Positions 7,892 through 16,032 of a stretch of DNA of 40,778 bases are shown here, in pieces (position 1 is the first letter of the stretch; the number at the start of each line of letters is the position of its first letter). Origin of the DNA: Verrucomicrobiia bacterium (GTDB lineage: Bacteria; Verrucomicrobiota; Verrucomicrobiia; JABWAM01); assembly GCA_028687435.1 (NCBI GenBank), contig JAQUAF010000049.1, positions 1 to 40,778 on the forward strand, in the 5' to 3' direction. The position numbers were made by a program, and so were the translations under genes. The notes under the pieces are model-generated. The model saw only the letters and a list, made by a program, of their open reading frames with translations. It searched no databases and was not told the DNA's origin.

Positions 7892-7973
7892 CTGGATTCC
7901 CGCTTTCGCGGGAATGACGATGGTGAAATGGGCATATTCCCCCTCCGTCATTCCCGCGAAAGCGGGAATCCAG
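7892..7973. repeat. Perfect inverted pair of REP-like palindromes
   Basis: A 28-base unit containing ATTCCCGCTTTCGCGGGAAT (core 7895-7914; unit 7892-7919) and its exact reverse complement (7946-7973) flank a 26-base spacer. Each unit is itself palindromic (ATTCCC-N8-GGGAAT, the pattern of neisserial dRS3-type and other REP repeats). A third, slightly different copy sits at 40164-40191. Confidence 0.85.
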
Positions 7974-8035
7974 TGATTGTCGCAATTTCGTTTTCATCCG
8001 CAAACCTTTAATTTCCTTGATATATATCCAACCCG

Positions 8036-8100
8036 AATGCCTCAGCACCTTTCTCTCTGACTGCAGAACCGTTGAACCCTGAACCTCGAACCCCTTAAAC
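8036..8100. repeat. TGAACC-type intergenic repeat before the VOC gene
   Basis: Starts with a degenerate GCCTCAGCACC unit, then runs AGAACCGTTGAACCCTGAACC and related units to 8100, directly before the next gene. Same repeat classes as copies 1-3 but with only one recognisable arm. Confidence 0.6.
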
Positions 8101-8109
8101 CTAAAAAAC

Positions 8110-8421
8110 ATGCAATTCGACCATATCGGCCTGATCACCGACAAAAAACAAACCGGCGAAGTCTGGGTGGAAAAAACCCGCGTATGGGTCACCGACTTCA
8201 AAAATCATCCCTACCATGTGGAATGGCTGCGTTACGAACCGGACAGCCCGGTCACCGGCCCCGTGCGCAATCAAGCGCATGTGGCTTACCGGGTGGATGA
8301 CCTTAAAAAAGCGGCCAAGGGATTAAAAACCCTTCTGGAACCCTTTGATGTGGGATTTGCCACGGTTGGATTCTACGAATCCAAGGACGGCGCCGTGGTG
8401 GAGTTCATGCAATATAAGTGA
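8110..8421 (+). CDS. Small VOC (glyoxalase-like) superfamily protein
   Basis: A 103-residue protein with the vicinal-oxygen-chelate half-fold: MQFDHIGLITDK at the start, HVAYRVDDLKKAAKGL in the middle and a C-terminal DGAVVEFMQYK. H5, H57 and a late glutamate could be metal ligands. It is shorter than most VOC enzymes (usually 120-150 residues), so it should dimerise or be a minimal form. Last gene of the GntR/SDR/oxidoreductase run; role may be isomerase or epimerase on the same substrate, which is inference. Confidence 0.75.
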   Translation: MQFDHIGLITDKKQTGEVWVEKTRVWVTDFKNHPYHVEWLRYEPDSPVTGPVRNQAHVAYRVDDLKKAAKGLKTLLEPFDVGFATVGFYESKDGAVVEFMQYK

Positions 8422-8438
8422 GCCATGCCTATGCATGG

Positions 8439-8480
8439 CGGAGGCACTGAGTCACTCGGTGGCACTAAAGGCACTGAGGA
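8439..8480. repeat. GGCACTGAG-type repeat after the VOC gene
   Basis: GAGGCACTGAGTCACTCGG followed by GGCACTAAAGGCACTGAGG, starting 18 bases after the VOC stop. A degenerate opposing arm (AATGCCTGAGCGC, then CAGCGCCTGAAGG) lies at about 8505-8575, completing a weaker paired-arm arrangement. Confidence 0.65.
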
Positions 8481-8613
8481 AGATTTGTCATGCGGTTTCC
8501 TAAATGCCAAATGCCTGAGCGCATTTATTTCAACCCCCCAAACCTCTGAACCCCAGCGCCTGAAGGGCGCATTTGGTATTTGAATCCTTCCCGGCGCTCC
8601 GCATAATCGGGGC

Positions 8614-10317
8614 ATGGTTCTCCAACACATCCGCAACGCCGTGGAGGTTTATCACCACCTGCCCCGTTACCGGGAAATCCTCCACGTTCTTTTCAAATAC
8701 GGATTCGCCGAGGTGCTCAACCTCGTCCGTCTGCAACGGTTGCTCCAACTCGGAGAACATCACGCCCCCGACTCTCAAGGCGAACTGGCCAAACGCCCCC
8801 TCCAAGAAAGATTCCGCATGGCGTTGGAAGAATTGGGGCCCACTTTCGTCAAGTGCGGCCAGATCCTCAGCTCGCGGCGGGACCTGGTCAACGAGGCTTT
8901 CTACAACGAACTGCGCAAACTCCAGGATCATGTGCCGCCATTCCCCGGCGAGGAAGCCCGGAGAATCATCGAACACGAACTCCAGCAGCCCATCGCCAAA
9001 ATTTTCAGTTCCTTCGACGAAAAACCCATTGCCGCCGCCTCCATCGCGCAAGTCCACCATGCGGTGTTGCTCAACGGCGAGGAAGTCGCGGTCAAAGTCC
9101 AGCGGCCAGGCATCACCAAAGTCATCGAGGTGGATGTCGCCATCCTCATGGATGTCGCACACTTCCTGGAAAAACACGTGGCTGAAGTGGCTGTGCTCAA
9201 CCCCGTGGGCATCACCCGCGAATTCGCAAAAACCCTCACCTTGGAACTGGATTTCACCCACGAATCGCGCAACGCCGCCCGCTTCGCGAAAAACTTCGCC
9301 GGCAACCGATGGGTGCATGCTCCCCTTGTTTACAGCGAGTTCTCCACCGAACGGGTGATGGTGATGGAATTTCTTGAAGGCAACCGGGTTGACAACCCGG
9401 CTGTCCTGAGGGAACACCACATCGATCCCGTCAAGTTGTCCGAACACATCTCCCGCATCATTTTCCAGCAAATGTTCGAGCACGGCTTTTTCCATGGGGA
9501 CCCCCACCCTGGCAACATGACCATCCTGCCCGGCGGCATCATCGCCCTGTTCGACTACGGCATGATGGGCAACCTGACCCTGGCTTTTCGGGAAAACATC
9601 GCCAGCATGATTGTCGGTCTCGTCCAAAAAGATTCCCACAAGGTGGCCAAATCCCTGCTGGGCATGTCCGAGGAGGGTTTTGTGGACGATCCTCAAAAAC
9701 TGGAGGGCGACATGGAGGCCTTTGCCCAGCACCATCTCGACCGTCCGCTGAAGGAACTCAAACTTGGCGAGGTATTGAACCGGCTGCTGGACGTGCTGAT
9801 GAACCACAAACTGCGGATGAAATCCGACTTTTATCTGGGCATCAAGGCCCTCAGCCAGGTGGAAGCCATTGGCAAGGACCTTAATCCCGGCCTGAACTTT
9901 GTCGAATTCGGCGAACCCTACGCCACCAAAGTCATCACCGACAAGTACAGCGCCAACCGTATTTTCAAGGACCTGATGCAAATGGCCGGCGAATCCATGG
10001 ATTTGATGAAAAATCTGCCCGCGGAAGCGCGTGACATCTACGAAAAAATCAAGGGCGGGCGCCTTCGGATTCCCATCGACCATCGTTTCGACGCCACCGG
10101 TTTCGAACCCCTCCGCAATACACTGAATCAAATCACCAACCGCCTTGCCGAAGCCATCCTTTCCGCCTCATTCCTGATCTGCTCAAGCATCCTGATCATG
10201 GCCGATCCCGATCCACTCTGGCACGGCCTTCCCATCCTGGGCATCTGCGGCCTGGTCATCGGCGGCTGGCTGGCCCTCCGCCTCACCCTCGCCATCTGGC
10301 GCAGCGGGGGAATGTGA
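8614..10317 (+). CDS. UbiB/AarF/ABC1-family protein kinase-like ATPase
   Basis: A 567-residue membrane-associated UbiB-family protein. The KxGQ motif is K80-C-G-Q83, the alanine-rich loop is IAAASIAQVHHA (139-150), the nucleotide-binding lysine K161, and the metal and phosphate motifs are HGDPHPGN (294-301) and DYG (314-316). Two hydrophobic helices close the C-terminus (about 515-560). Family members support quinone or other isoprenoid-lipid biosynthesis through ATPase activity rather than protein phosphorylation. No quinone genes are adjacent, so the exact lipid is unknown. The start follows a GGGGC stretch and gives the usual length. Confidence 0.88.
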   Translation: MVLQHIRNAVEVYHHLPRYREILHVLFKYGFAEVLNLVRLQRLLQLGEHHAPDSQGELAKRPLQERFRMALEELGPTFVKCGQILSSRRDLVNEAFYNELRKLQDHVPPFPGEEARRIIEHELQQPIAKIFSSFDEKPIAAASIAQVHHAVLLNGEEVAVKVQRPGITKVIEVDVAILMDVAHFLEKHVAEVAVLNPVGITREFAKTLTLELDFTHESRNAARFAKNFAGNRWVHAPLVYSEFSTERVMVMEFLEGNRVDNPAVLREHHIDPVKLSEHISRIIFQQMFEHGFFHGDPHPGNMTILPGGIIALFDYGMMGNLTLAFRENIASMIVGLVQKDSHKVAKSLLGMSEEGFVDDPQKLEGDMEAFAQHHLDRPLKELKLGEVLNRLLDVLMNHKLRMKSDFYLGIKALSQVEAIGKDLNPGLNFVEFGEPYATKVITDKYSANRIFKDLMQMAGESMDLMKNLPAEARDIYEKIKGGRLRIPIDHRFDATGFEPLRNTLNQITNRLAEAILSASFLICSSILIMADPDPLWHGLPILGICGLVIGGWLALRLTLAIWRSGGM

Positions 10318-10329
10318 GAAGGCAAGGTG

Positions 10330-10556
10330 TTTAGACTGCAGGCTGTCAGGTCTGGGGCCAAAAAAAGGCAGCGTCTTTGAGATTCCAAAGTGGAATGTCA
10401 AAACCGTCCGGTCGAATTGCAGTCAAAATCACCCAAGGGACTTGACGCCGCGTGTCACACAACCCAAAGGATGGAAAGGCTAAAGGTTTTAGGACTCCAC
10501 CACAGGTGAACTATCCAGGTTAACAGTCTAACAGCCTACAGCCTAACAACCTAACA
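10330..10556. repeat. CAGCCTAACAGTC-type paired-arm repeat, copy 1
   Basis: Left arm TTTAGACTGCAGGCTGTCAGG (about 10330-10350) is inverse-complementary in type to the right arm TAACAGTCTAACAGCCTACA followed by GCCTAACAACCTAAC (10521-10555). The right arm stops just before the AAGGAG ribosome site of the next gene. Between the arms (10360-10515) I see no gene. Confidence 0.7.
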
Positions 10557-10570
10557 AAAAGGAGCCTCCC

Positions 10571-11536
10571 ATGCCTGTTCTTGAAATTGGCGGACAAAAA
10601 GTGAATTTGCGAAACAACCTGGCCTTTGCCGAAAACCCATCGGCGGAAACGGAAACAGCTTTCTCCCCCCCCTGCCTCGACCCTCGTCTTCTGGAGGACA
10701 TCGGATGGCATTCAGGTGATTGGATTCGAAAAAAAACCGCCGCGCTTCGCCCCAAGCGCTTGAAACGCGCCGCGCGTAAAACCGCCAAAAAACTGGCCTC
10801 CGGCGCCAAGCGTCTCTCCAAAACCGGAACCAAAATCCTGCGCAAATCATCCAAAACACTGGGCAAAAACGCCGCCCGCGCGTTGAAAGGCCTCTCCAAA
10901 AACGGAGGAAAAAAATTTTCCCGGACTGCGGGACATCTGACCAAAAGCCTGGTCGGCGCCAAAGGACTGGCCCATGCAAAAACCCTGGCGAAAAACGGCG
11001 GAATCCTCATTGCCGCCGCAACAGCGGGTTACGAAGCGTTCCAAGGCGGACGCGAAAACCTGCGGAATGCACCCGGAGTCAACCAGCAAATGGCTCAAAA
11101 CATGGACCGTTCCGCCCTTGACACCCTTTCCAAAGGCGAAACAAACAGGGGACTCCTTCAAGCCGCAGGCGGCACACTCCTCAAATTCGGAGCGTCAGCC
11201 GGAGACCAGTTGGATCGCGACTGTCAACGTTTCAGTCAGGAATGGCAGTCCTCGGGCGTGCTCGGAAAAACCGGAGCGGCCCTTGAAACCCTGGCGGTTC
11301 CATTCCGTGCCTTTGGCGCCGGAGTCAGCGGCGCTGCCGCCGATCTGGGCGAAAAATCCGTCACCGTCCCCGCCGCCATGCAAAACGCTTCCGTCCGCCA
11401 ATGGGCATCCCAAACCTGCCAGAAACTTCATTCCACCCCCGAATCTCCCCCCCAATCCACCATCGAAAACCCACGCGACACCAGCCTCGCCATCAACAAG
11501 TTAACCAAACATCAAGCGCAACATAACCTTCCATAA
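10571..11536 (+). CDS. Unknown Lys/Ala-rich protein with 11-residue repeats
   Basis: A 321-residue protein I do not recognise. After a short N-terminus (residues 1-50) comes a very basic region (about 55-140) of roughly 11-residue units such as AKRLSKTGTKI, LRKSSKTLGKN and AARALKGLSKN, resembling histone H1-like tails or amphipathic helices. Residues about 140-155 are hydrophobic (GGILIAAATAGYEA), followed by an Ala/Gly-rich helical part (VPFRAFGAGVSGAAADLG) and a polar Pro-rich tail. It has a good AAGGAG site. It could bind nucleic acid, coat a membrane, or be an effector; nothing in the neighbourhood decides this. Confidence 0.65.
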   Translation: MPVLEIGGQKVNLRNNLAFAENPSAETETAFSPPCLDPRLLEDIGWHSGDWIRKKTAALRPKRLKRAARKTAKKLASGAKRLSKTGTKILRKSSKTLGKNAARALKGLSKNGGKKFSRTAGHLTKSLVGAKGLAHAKTLAKNGGILIAAATAGYEAFQGGRENLRNAPGVNQQMAQNMDRSALDTLSKGETNRGLLQAAGGTLLKFGASAGDQLDRDCQRFSQEWQSSGVLGKTGAALETLAVPFRAFGAGVSGAAADLGEKSVTVPAAMQNASVRQWASQTCQKLHSTPESPPQSTIENPRDTSLAINKLTKHQAQHNLP

Positions 11537-11563
11537 AACAGAGATTCATCCTATAATGACCAT

Positions 11564-11809
11564 ATGCGGATAACGCTTGTGATCAATGACGATATTCTGA
11601 ACAAAGCAAAATCCATTGCGACAAAATTTCGCGTCCCTTTCCGCCATTTAATTAATGAGGCAATCAAAACGGGTCTGCAATCCATTGAAAACACACCACA
11701 AACACGGGATTATCGCACCGATCCCCATCAAATGGGATTAATCGCCGGAAGAAATTTGGACAACATCCATGAACTTTTGTCGCAAGTCGAGGGGGAAAAC
11801 CACCGGTAA
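11564..11809 (+). CDS. VapB-like antitoxin, orphan
   Basis: An 81-residue protein with a ribbon-helix-helix-type N-terminus (MRITLVINDDILNKAKSIA, then FRHLINEAIKTGL) and the C-terminal toxin-binding pattern RNLDNIHELLSQVEGE of VapB-family antitoxins. Normally a vapC PIN-domain gene follows within a few bases, but the 73 bases to the next gene hold no such start. Either an orphan antitoxin regulating itself or other loci, or the relic of a lost pair. Confidence 0.75.
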   Translation: MRITLVINDDILNKAKSIATKFRVPFRHLINEAIKTGLQSIENTPQTRDYRTDPHQMGLIAGRNLDNIHELLSQVEGENHR

Positions 11810-11821
11810 CGCCATATTCAA

Positions 11822-11848
11822 AACATCCTGTGCATCCTGCACATCCAT
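11822..11848. repeat. CATCCTGTG-type short tandem repeat
   Basis: Degenerate tandem units ACATCCTGTGCATCCTGCAC followed by ATCCATG lie in the short gap between the VapB-like gene and the convergent TPR gene. A fourth class of the short-period intergenic repeats in this window. Confidence 0.5.
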
Positions 11849-11882
11849 GTAAAATTAATTCTCTTGGCCGTTTTAGCCAAAA

Positions 11883-12725
11883 TCACCGGCTCTTGAGCTT
11901 GCGATAATCCCACGGGGAGGAAACCTCGTTGTCGAGTTCCTTCAAACGGGCGGTGGCAAAACGGTACTCGAAAAGCGCCCGGTCGCCCTCCTTTTGGACC
12001 CATCGAAAATAATCCCCGGCAGCCTTTTTCTGGCCGTCCATCATGGCGGCCAGCCCCAGATAAGTCCGGGCCTCCGTCTGCTTGTCCCGGCCTTCCGCAG
12101 TTTTGATCAGTTCCTGGCCGTCCAAATCGCCCTTGAGACAACGAACGACCGGGAAAGGCCATGCGGCGGCATCGCCCTTCTGAACCGCCTCGCCAATAAT
12201 CTCCCCTGCCGCCTCGTCCTCGCCCGCTTGACGAAAACCAAAATGACAAACCAACACCATGTAGAGCGCCCCGGCATCCTGCCAGCCCTTGAGATTCAGA
12301 TAAGCCCGTCCGTTCTTCGCCGCTTCGCCGCCCTTCCCAAACTGCAATTTGAGGATCGCCAGGTTGAAACAGGCGTCGGCATGTCCGGGATCAGCCGCCA
12401 CCGCCTTTTCATAGGATTCCACCGCCTCTTGGAAACGCCCCATCCGCTCCTGCACCGTCCCCAGTTTAAACCACAAACCCGCGTCTGACGGTTGCAAATC
12501 AACCGCCTTGCGCAGGGCCGGCAAAGCCTCGTCCATCCTCCCGGCCTTGGCCAGGGCAATCCCGAAATCGCGCCATGCGCCGGCATCCTTTGGATTGGCT
12601 TGGGCCGCTTTTTCAAAAACCCCAACCCCCTCCTCTTTTTGCGTTTCCTGGGCCGCGGAAACTGCGGGATGAAAAAACATCGCCACTCCCAAAGACAACC
12701 AAACCGTCAGAAAGAAAGATGTCAT
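11883..12725 (-). CDS. Exported TPR-repeat protein
   Basis: A 280-residue protein. A signal peptide-like start (MTSFFLTVWLSLGVAMFF, then a likely cut after AVSA) precedes at least three clear tetratricopeptide repeats (about residues 35-140; for example AWRDFGIALAKAGRMDEA, LWFKLGTVQERMGRFQEA, ACFNLAILKLQFGKGGEA). The second half (about 150-270) is more degenerate, with further helical repeats. TPR proteins act as scaffolds; partner unknown. It ends facing the VapB-like gene and lies downstream of ribF-birA on the same strand, separated by a repeat. Confidence 0.8.
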   Translation of the reverse strand: MTSFFLTVWLSLGVAMFFHPAVSAAQETQKEEGVGVFEKAAQANPKDAGAWRDFGIALAKAGRMDEALPALRKAVDLQPSDAGLWFKLGTVQERMGRFQEAVESYEKAVAADPGHADACFNLAILKLQFGKGGEAAKNGRAYLNLKGWQDAGALYMVLVCHFGFRQAGEDEAAGEIIGEAVQKGDAAAWPFPVVRCLKGDLDGQELIKTAEGRDKQTEARTYLGLAAMMDGQKKAAGDYFRWVQKEGDRALFEYRFATARLKELDNEVSSPWDYRKLKSR

Positions 12726-12787
12726 GCCCCTTTTCTAGCCGCAAAACCAGAACTTCGCGACCCTAAATTTTTCAAGGAATAAACCGC

Positions 12788-12876
12788 AAAAAAGGCTGCC
12801 AGACTGAAGGTGCAATCCCGCCATTTGCCGGGCCAATTTTCCTGACAGTCCAACAGCCTGCAGCCTAACAGTCTTT
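12788..12876. repeat. CAGCCTAACAGTC-type paired-arm repeat, copy 2
   Basis: Left arm AAAAGGCTGCCAGACTGAAGG (about 12790-12809) and right arm CCTGACAGTCCAACAGCCTG followed by CAGCCTAACAGTC (12840-12872) are inverse-complementary in type. Seen from the minus strand, the second arm overlaps the end of birA and supplies its stop codon (AAAGACTGTTAG). Confidence 0.7.
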
Positions 12877-13896
12877 TGCTGCCTCCTCAAAAACAACCTC
12901 GCCGGCTGCCGCGACCATCATCCGGCCATCGTCGGTGCGGATCAACAATCCACCGGTTGGATCCATGCCTGCCGCCAGTCCCCTCACCTCGGCCCCATAT
13001 TCCCTCAATCGGACCTGCCTTCCCAAAGTGCAATCCAACGACGCCCACTCACTCAAAATTTCACCAAACAAACCGCCTTCCATCCGCCGCCGTTCCTTCT
13101 CCATCCGCCACAAGACATCGGCCACCAGGGCCGGCAAATGCCATTCACGCCCAGCCTCGATTCGCAGGGAAGTGGTCTTTCCGCGCAGATCCCCCGGCAA
13201 ATCCGCCGCCTCGACATTGACATTGATGCCCACCCCCACAACGGCATAATCCAAACCGCCATTCGCAATCCACTGCGTCTCCACCAGAATGCCGCACAAC
13301 TTCCGCCTGCGGCATAACACGTCATTCGGCCATTTGAGCTGCAGGGGCAATCCGGACGCTTCTTCCAAAGCCCTGGCCACTGCGACTCCGGTCATCACCG
13401 TCAGACGCCCCACCTCCTGCGCTCCCAGCCGGGGACGCAATAAAACGGAAAACCACAAACCCTTTCCCTTGGGCGAACACCATGACCGCCCCTGTCTTCC
13501 CCTGCCCGACGTCTGTTTTTCGGCAAACACCACCGTCCCTCCTGGCTCGCCATTGCGCGCCAGTTCCCGGACCACATCGTTGGTCGAACCTGTTTCCGTC
13601 AGCGTTCGGATGCACCGTCCAATGACCAACGGCACACCGCCCTTGTCCGCCAGCATTAACAAACGGGCCTGCAAATCCTCCACCACCAGACGATCAGGGG
13701 CTTGGATCAAACGGCATCCCAGATGGGGATGAACTTCCAACCGCCCTCCCATCTCCTCAATCCTGTCCAACAACGGTAAAATTCCCCTTTCCGTCAAAAC
13801 AGCCTCATCGGCCAGTTTGGAGAGGGAAAGGTGATGACACCCCGTCCGATGCAAAGCAGCCAGAAGCAAGACAAGAGGCGGCATGTCAGCATTCAC
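12865..13896 (-). CDS. birA: Bifunctional biotin-[acetyl-CoA-carboxylase] ligase / biotin operon repressor BirA
   Basis: A 343-residue BirA. Residues about 8-65 form the winged-helix repressor domain. The ligase domain carries TETGSTNDVV (about 100-110), the ATP/biotinyl-AMP loop SGRGRQGRSW (130-139), LKWPNDVL, and a C-terminal SH3-like domain (about 290-335). It attaches biotin to the carboxylase carrier protein and, with its DNA-binding domain, probably represses biotin genes. It lies 42 bases downstream of ribF on the same strand, so both likely share a transcript. The last residues EAAKDC and the stop fall in a repeat arm. Confidence 0.92.
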   Translation of the reverse strand: MNADMPPLVLLLAALHRTGCHHLSLSKLADEAVLTERGILPLLDRIEEMGGRLEVHPHLGCRLIQAPDRLVVEDLQARLLMLADKGGVPLVIGRCIRTLTETGSTNDVVRELARNGEPGGTVVFAEKQTSGRGRQGRSWCSPKGKGLWFSVLLRPRLGAQEVGRLTVMTGVAVARALEEASGLPLQLKWPNDVLCRRRKLCGILVETQWIANGGLDYAVVGVGINVNVEAADLPGDLRGKTTSLRIEAGREWHLPALVADVLWRMEKERRRMEGGLFGEILSEWASLDCTLGRQVRLREYGAEVRGLAAGMDPTGGLLIRTDDGRMMVAAAGEVVFEEAAKDC

Positions 13897-13938
13897 GATT
13901 CCTCCACCTTGAAAACGGATTTCCCGGACATCAAGGCA

Positions 13939-14883
13939 TCAACTGTGAGCCAGGTGATGCACTTCCACGATATCCTGGTGTATCTGCTGCCTCAATTTGG
14001 CAACGTGGTCAAAATGCTTCCGGTCACGCAGCCGTTTCAAAAAATCCAGCCTCACATGATGGCCATGAAGCCGTCCGACAAAATCCAGCAGATGGGCCTC
14101 CACCAAAACCGCATTCGGCGCTTTGGGCATGGGACGAGGTCCGATATTCACCGCAGCAGCAAAGACCGTCCCTTCCACCAGAACCCTGCCGGCATAAACA
14201 CCCGCAGCAGGAATCAGTTCGTTTTCCACCTCCAGATTGGCTGTCGGGAAACCCAGTTTCGTTGCCAGCCCCAAACCTTTCACAACACGCCCCATCAACT
14301 GATAAGGACGCCCCAACCGCGCATTGACCGCGGAAATCCTTCCTGCGGCAACCAAATGCCGCAACAATGTGCTGCTTACCACCAAATCCTCGACTTCCAC
14401 CGCCGGCACTTCCACCGTTTCGACACGATGTTTTGCCCCCCATTCGCGCAACAAATCAAAATCCCCCTCCCGATCGCAACCAAAATGCCAGTCCACGCCC
14501 ACCACCACAGCCTTGAGGGCAGGTGTCAACCCGGACAAATCCTTGAGAAAATTCCGCGCTGTCCGGCGGCTGAATTCGGGCGTGAAATCCAACGTCAGGC
14601 AGATGTCCACATCCAAATTGCTGAACAATTCATCGTCCTGCTGTTCGGTAGTCAGCAACGGCGGGGTCAGTTCCGGTATCAAAATTTTGGCGGGATGAGG
14701 ATGGAAGGTTAACACGACAGCGTTGCCCTTGAGACGGCGAGCCCTCCTCACCGCTTCGCGGATGACCGCCCGGTGTCCAAGATGCACCCCATCAAACACG
14801 CCTATCGCCATGACCAAGGGTTTCTTGTCACCTGTCAATTCGGAAAAATGCCGGAATAAACGCACGACAACAGTAAAAACCAA
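13939..14883 (-). CDS. ribF: Bifunctional riboflavin kinase / FAD synthetase RibF
   Basis: A 314-residue RibF making FMN and FAD. The N-terminal FMN adenylyltransferase has MAIGVFDGVHLGHRAVI (about 25-41) and LTFHPHPAKIL. The C-terminal riboflavin kinase carries GRPYQLMGRVVKGLGL and the metal-binding GFPTANL (about 222-228). Length is normal. The 14883 start is a TTG with a GGAG just upstream; a GTG at 14865 (giving VRLFRHFSEL) is an alternative closer to the usual N-terminus. It precedes birA, pairing two cofactor genes. Confidence 0.93.
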   Translation of the reverse strand: MVFTVVVRLFRHFSELTGDKKPLVMAIGVFDGVHLGHRAVIREAVRRARRLKGNAVVLTFHPHPAKILIPELTPPLLTTEQQDDELFSNLDVDICLTLDFTPEFSRRTARNFLKDLSGLTPALKAVVVGVDWHFGCDREGDFDLLREWGAKHRVETVEVPAVEVEDLVVSSTLLRHLVAAGRISAVNARLGRPYQLMGRVVKGLGLATKLGFPTANLEVENELIPAAGVYAGRVLVEGTVFAAAVNIGPRPMPKAPNAVLVEAHLLDFVGRLHGHHVRLDFLKRLRDRKHFDHVAKLRQQIHQDIVEVHHLAHS

Positions 14884-14989
14884 ATCTCCAAAACCACAAC
14901 AAAAAAAGATGCTCCAACCCCTTGATCCCGCCTGTCAATCAACCCATTGGATGGCATAACCATCATCAACCTTAACAGGAAAGCATACC

Positions 14990-15472
14990 ATGAACTATCA
15001 ATGTTTCGAAGAAATCCCGGCGTGGCAGGAAGCCATGCGGCTTGCCGACGGCGTGTTCGGACTGTCCAACCATCCGCGCCTGCGGAACAACCCCGGATTG
15101 CGTGACCGGCTCGAGCAAAGCGCCATGGCAATCTCCACGCGAATCGCCAACAGCTGCGAGTGCGGTTACGCCACCGGCCAGATGCGGTTGCTCTACGAAG
15201 CGCGGGATGCCACAACCGAAGTGCGTTCTCTGCTGGCCTTCCTTCTCCCCGGCGAAGCGGCGTCCGACTTGAAAAATGAAATCACCCTGTTGAAAACACT
15301 GGCCGAAAGCTGTTCCCGCCAGCTCCGCGGCTGGGCGCAAGCCATCCGAAACGCCAGCCAGAAAAACACCGGCGCCGAAGATCGCAGTGGCAACCAGCCG
15401 GGAATCGAAAAGGAACCGTCCGCCGCTCAACAGGCCACCGCGCCCAAAAAACGGCCCACCGCCTCCTGGTAA
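14990..15472 (+). CDS. Four-helix bundle protein (23S rRNA intervening-sequence protein family)
   Basis: A 160-residue protein. Residues about 5-120 match the four-helix bundle family first found in 23S rRNA intervening sequences: FEEIPAWQEAMRLADGVF, LRDRLEQSAMAISTRIANS, EARDATTEVRSLLAFL. Here it stands alone as a chromosomal gene, as in many environmental bacteria. Its function is unknown; RNA or DNA binding has been proposed for the family. The tail (about 122-160) is low-complexity. The start has AGGAAAG upstream. Its last 46 bases overlap the convergent HD-domain gene. Confidence 0.8.
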   Translation: MNYQCFEEIPAWQEAMRLADGVFGLSNHPRLRNNPGLRDRLEQSAMAISTRIANSCECGYATGQMRLLYEARDATTEVRSLLAFLLPGEAASDLKNEITLLKTLAESCSRQLRGWAQAIRNASQKNTGAEDRSGNQPGIEKEPSAAQQATAPKKRPTASW

Positions 15473-16032
15473 AAGGGCCGTTCCAGACAAAAATGCCTGA
15501 CACGAAGATCATCAGCGCCATAACGAACAACCAGCCCCTCCAATCTTTCGGCCAAGGTGCAGGGGCCGCCGTCGTGGCGGGTGGTCACATCGCAGGCTGT
15601 AATGAGTTCCACCATCGCCGGGAACCGGCAGGGATGGGCCTCAAAATACGGGACCAAACGCCCGGCATCAGGCCTTAACTTCGCCTGGGAAAACGCCCCG
15701 CCATGGTAAAGAACGGCATCAAGCACAACCGCTGGCGCCCCCATTGAGTCGAGCCACCGGTGGCCATCCACCGGATGCCAGCCCGTCCAATGGGCGGCGG
15801 CAGCATAACCGATGTCGTGACACCATGCGGCGGCTGCGCATTCCACGCCGGCAAAGCCATGCCGGATCAACAGGGACTCCGGTACATCTTTGAGACGTCT
15901 GACCACACCCTCCAGATGAGCCACCCTCACGGGTTGGTCAGACAAAGCCTCCTTCACCCATTGGGAAAGATCCCCGCAGACCGTTTGCCAGGAAATCATG
16001 GGGAACAGGCGCCCCCCTGGGAAACCCGTCAT
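15427..16032 (-). CDS. HD-domain phosphohydrolase
   Basis: A 201-residue protein with an HD metal-dependent phosphohydrolase core: histidine in RVAHLEGVVRRL, the HD doublet in AAAWCHDIGYAAAAHWTGWHPVDGHRWL (two pieces, residues about 69-96), a later histidine in VLYHGG, and aspartate in ITACDVTTRHDGG. Such small HD proteins often hydrolyse nucleotides. The ATG at 16032 overlaps the TGA of the HU/IHF gene (ATGA), which supports this start and suggests translational coupling, although MISWQ at about 15999 would also be plausible. Confidence 0.82.
   Translation of the reverse strand: MTGFPGGRLFPMISWQTVCGDLSQWVKEALSDQPVRVAHLEGVVRRLKDVPESLLIRHGFAGVECAAAAWCHDIGYAAAAHWTGWHPVDGHRWLDSMGAPAVVLDAVLYHGGAFSQAKLRPDAGRLVPYFEAHPCRFPAMVELITACDVTTRHDGGPCTLAERLEGLVVRYGADDLRVRHFCLERPFYQEAVGRFLGAVAC

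Noticed and set aside
7863..8201. Minus-strand frame across the REP pair
   Set aside because: Its translation consists of the SRFRGND / RESGNP words always produced by this REP unit; not a gene.
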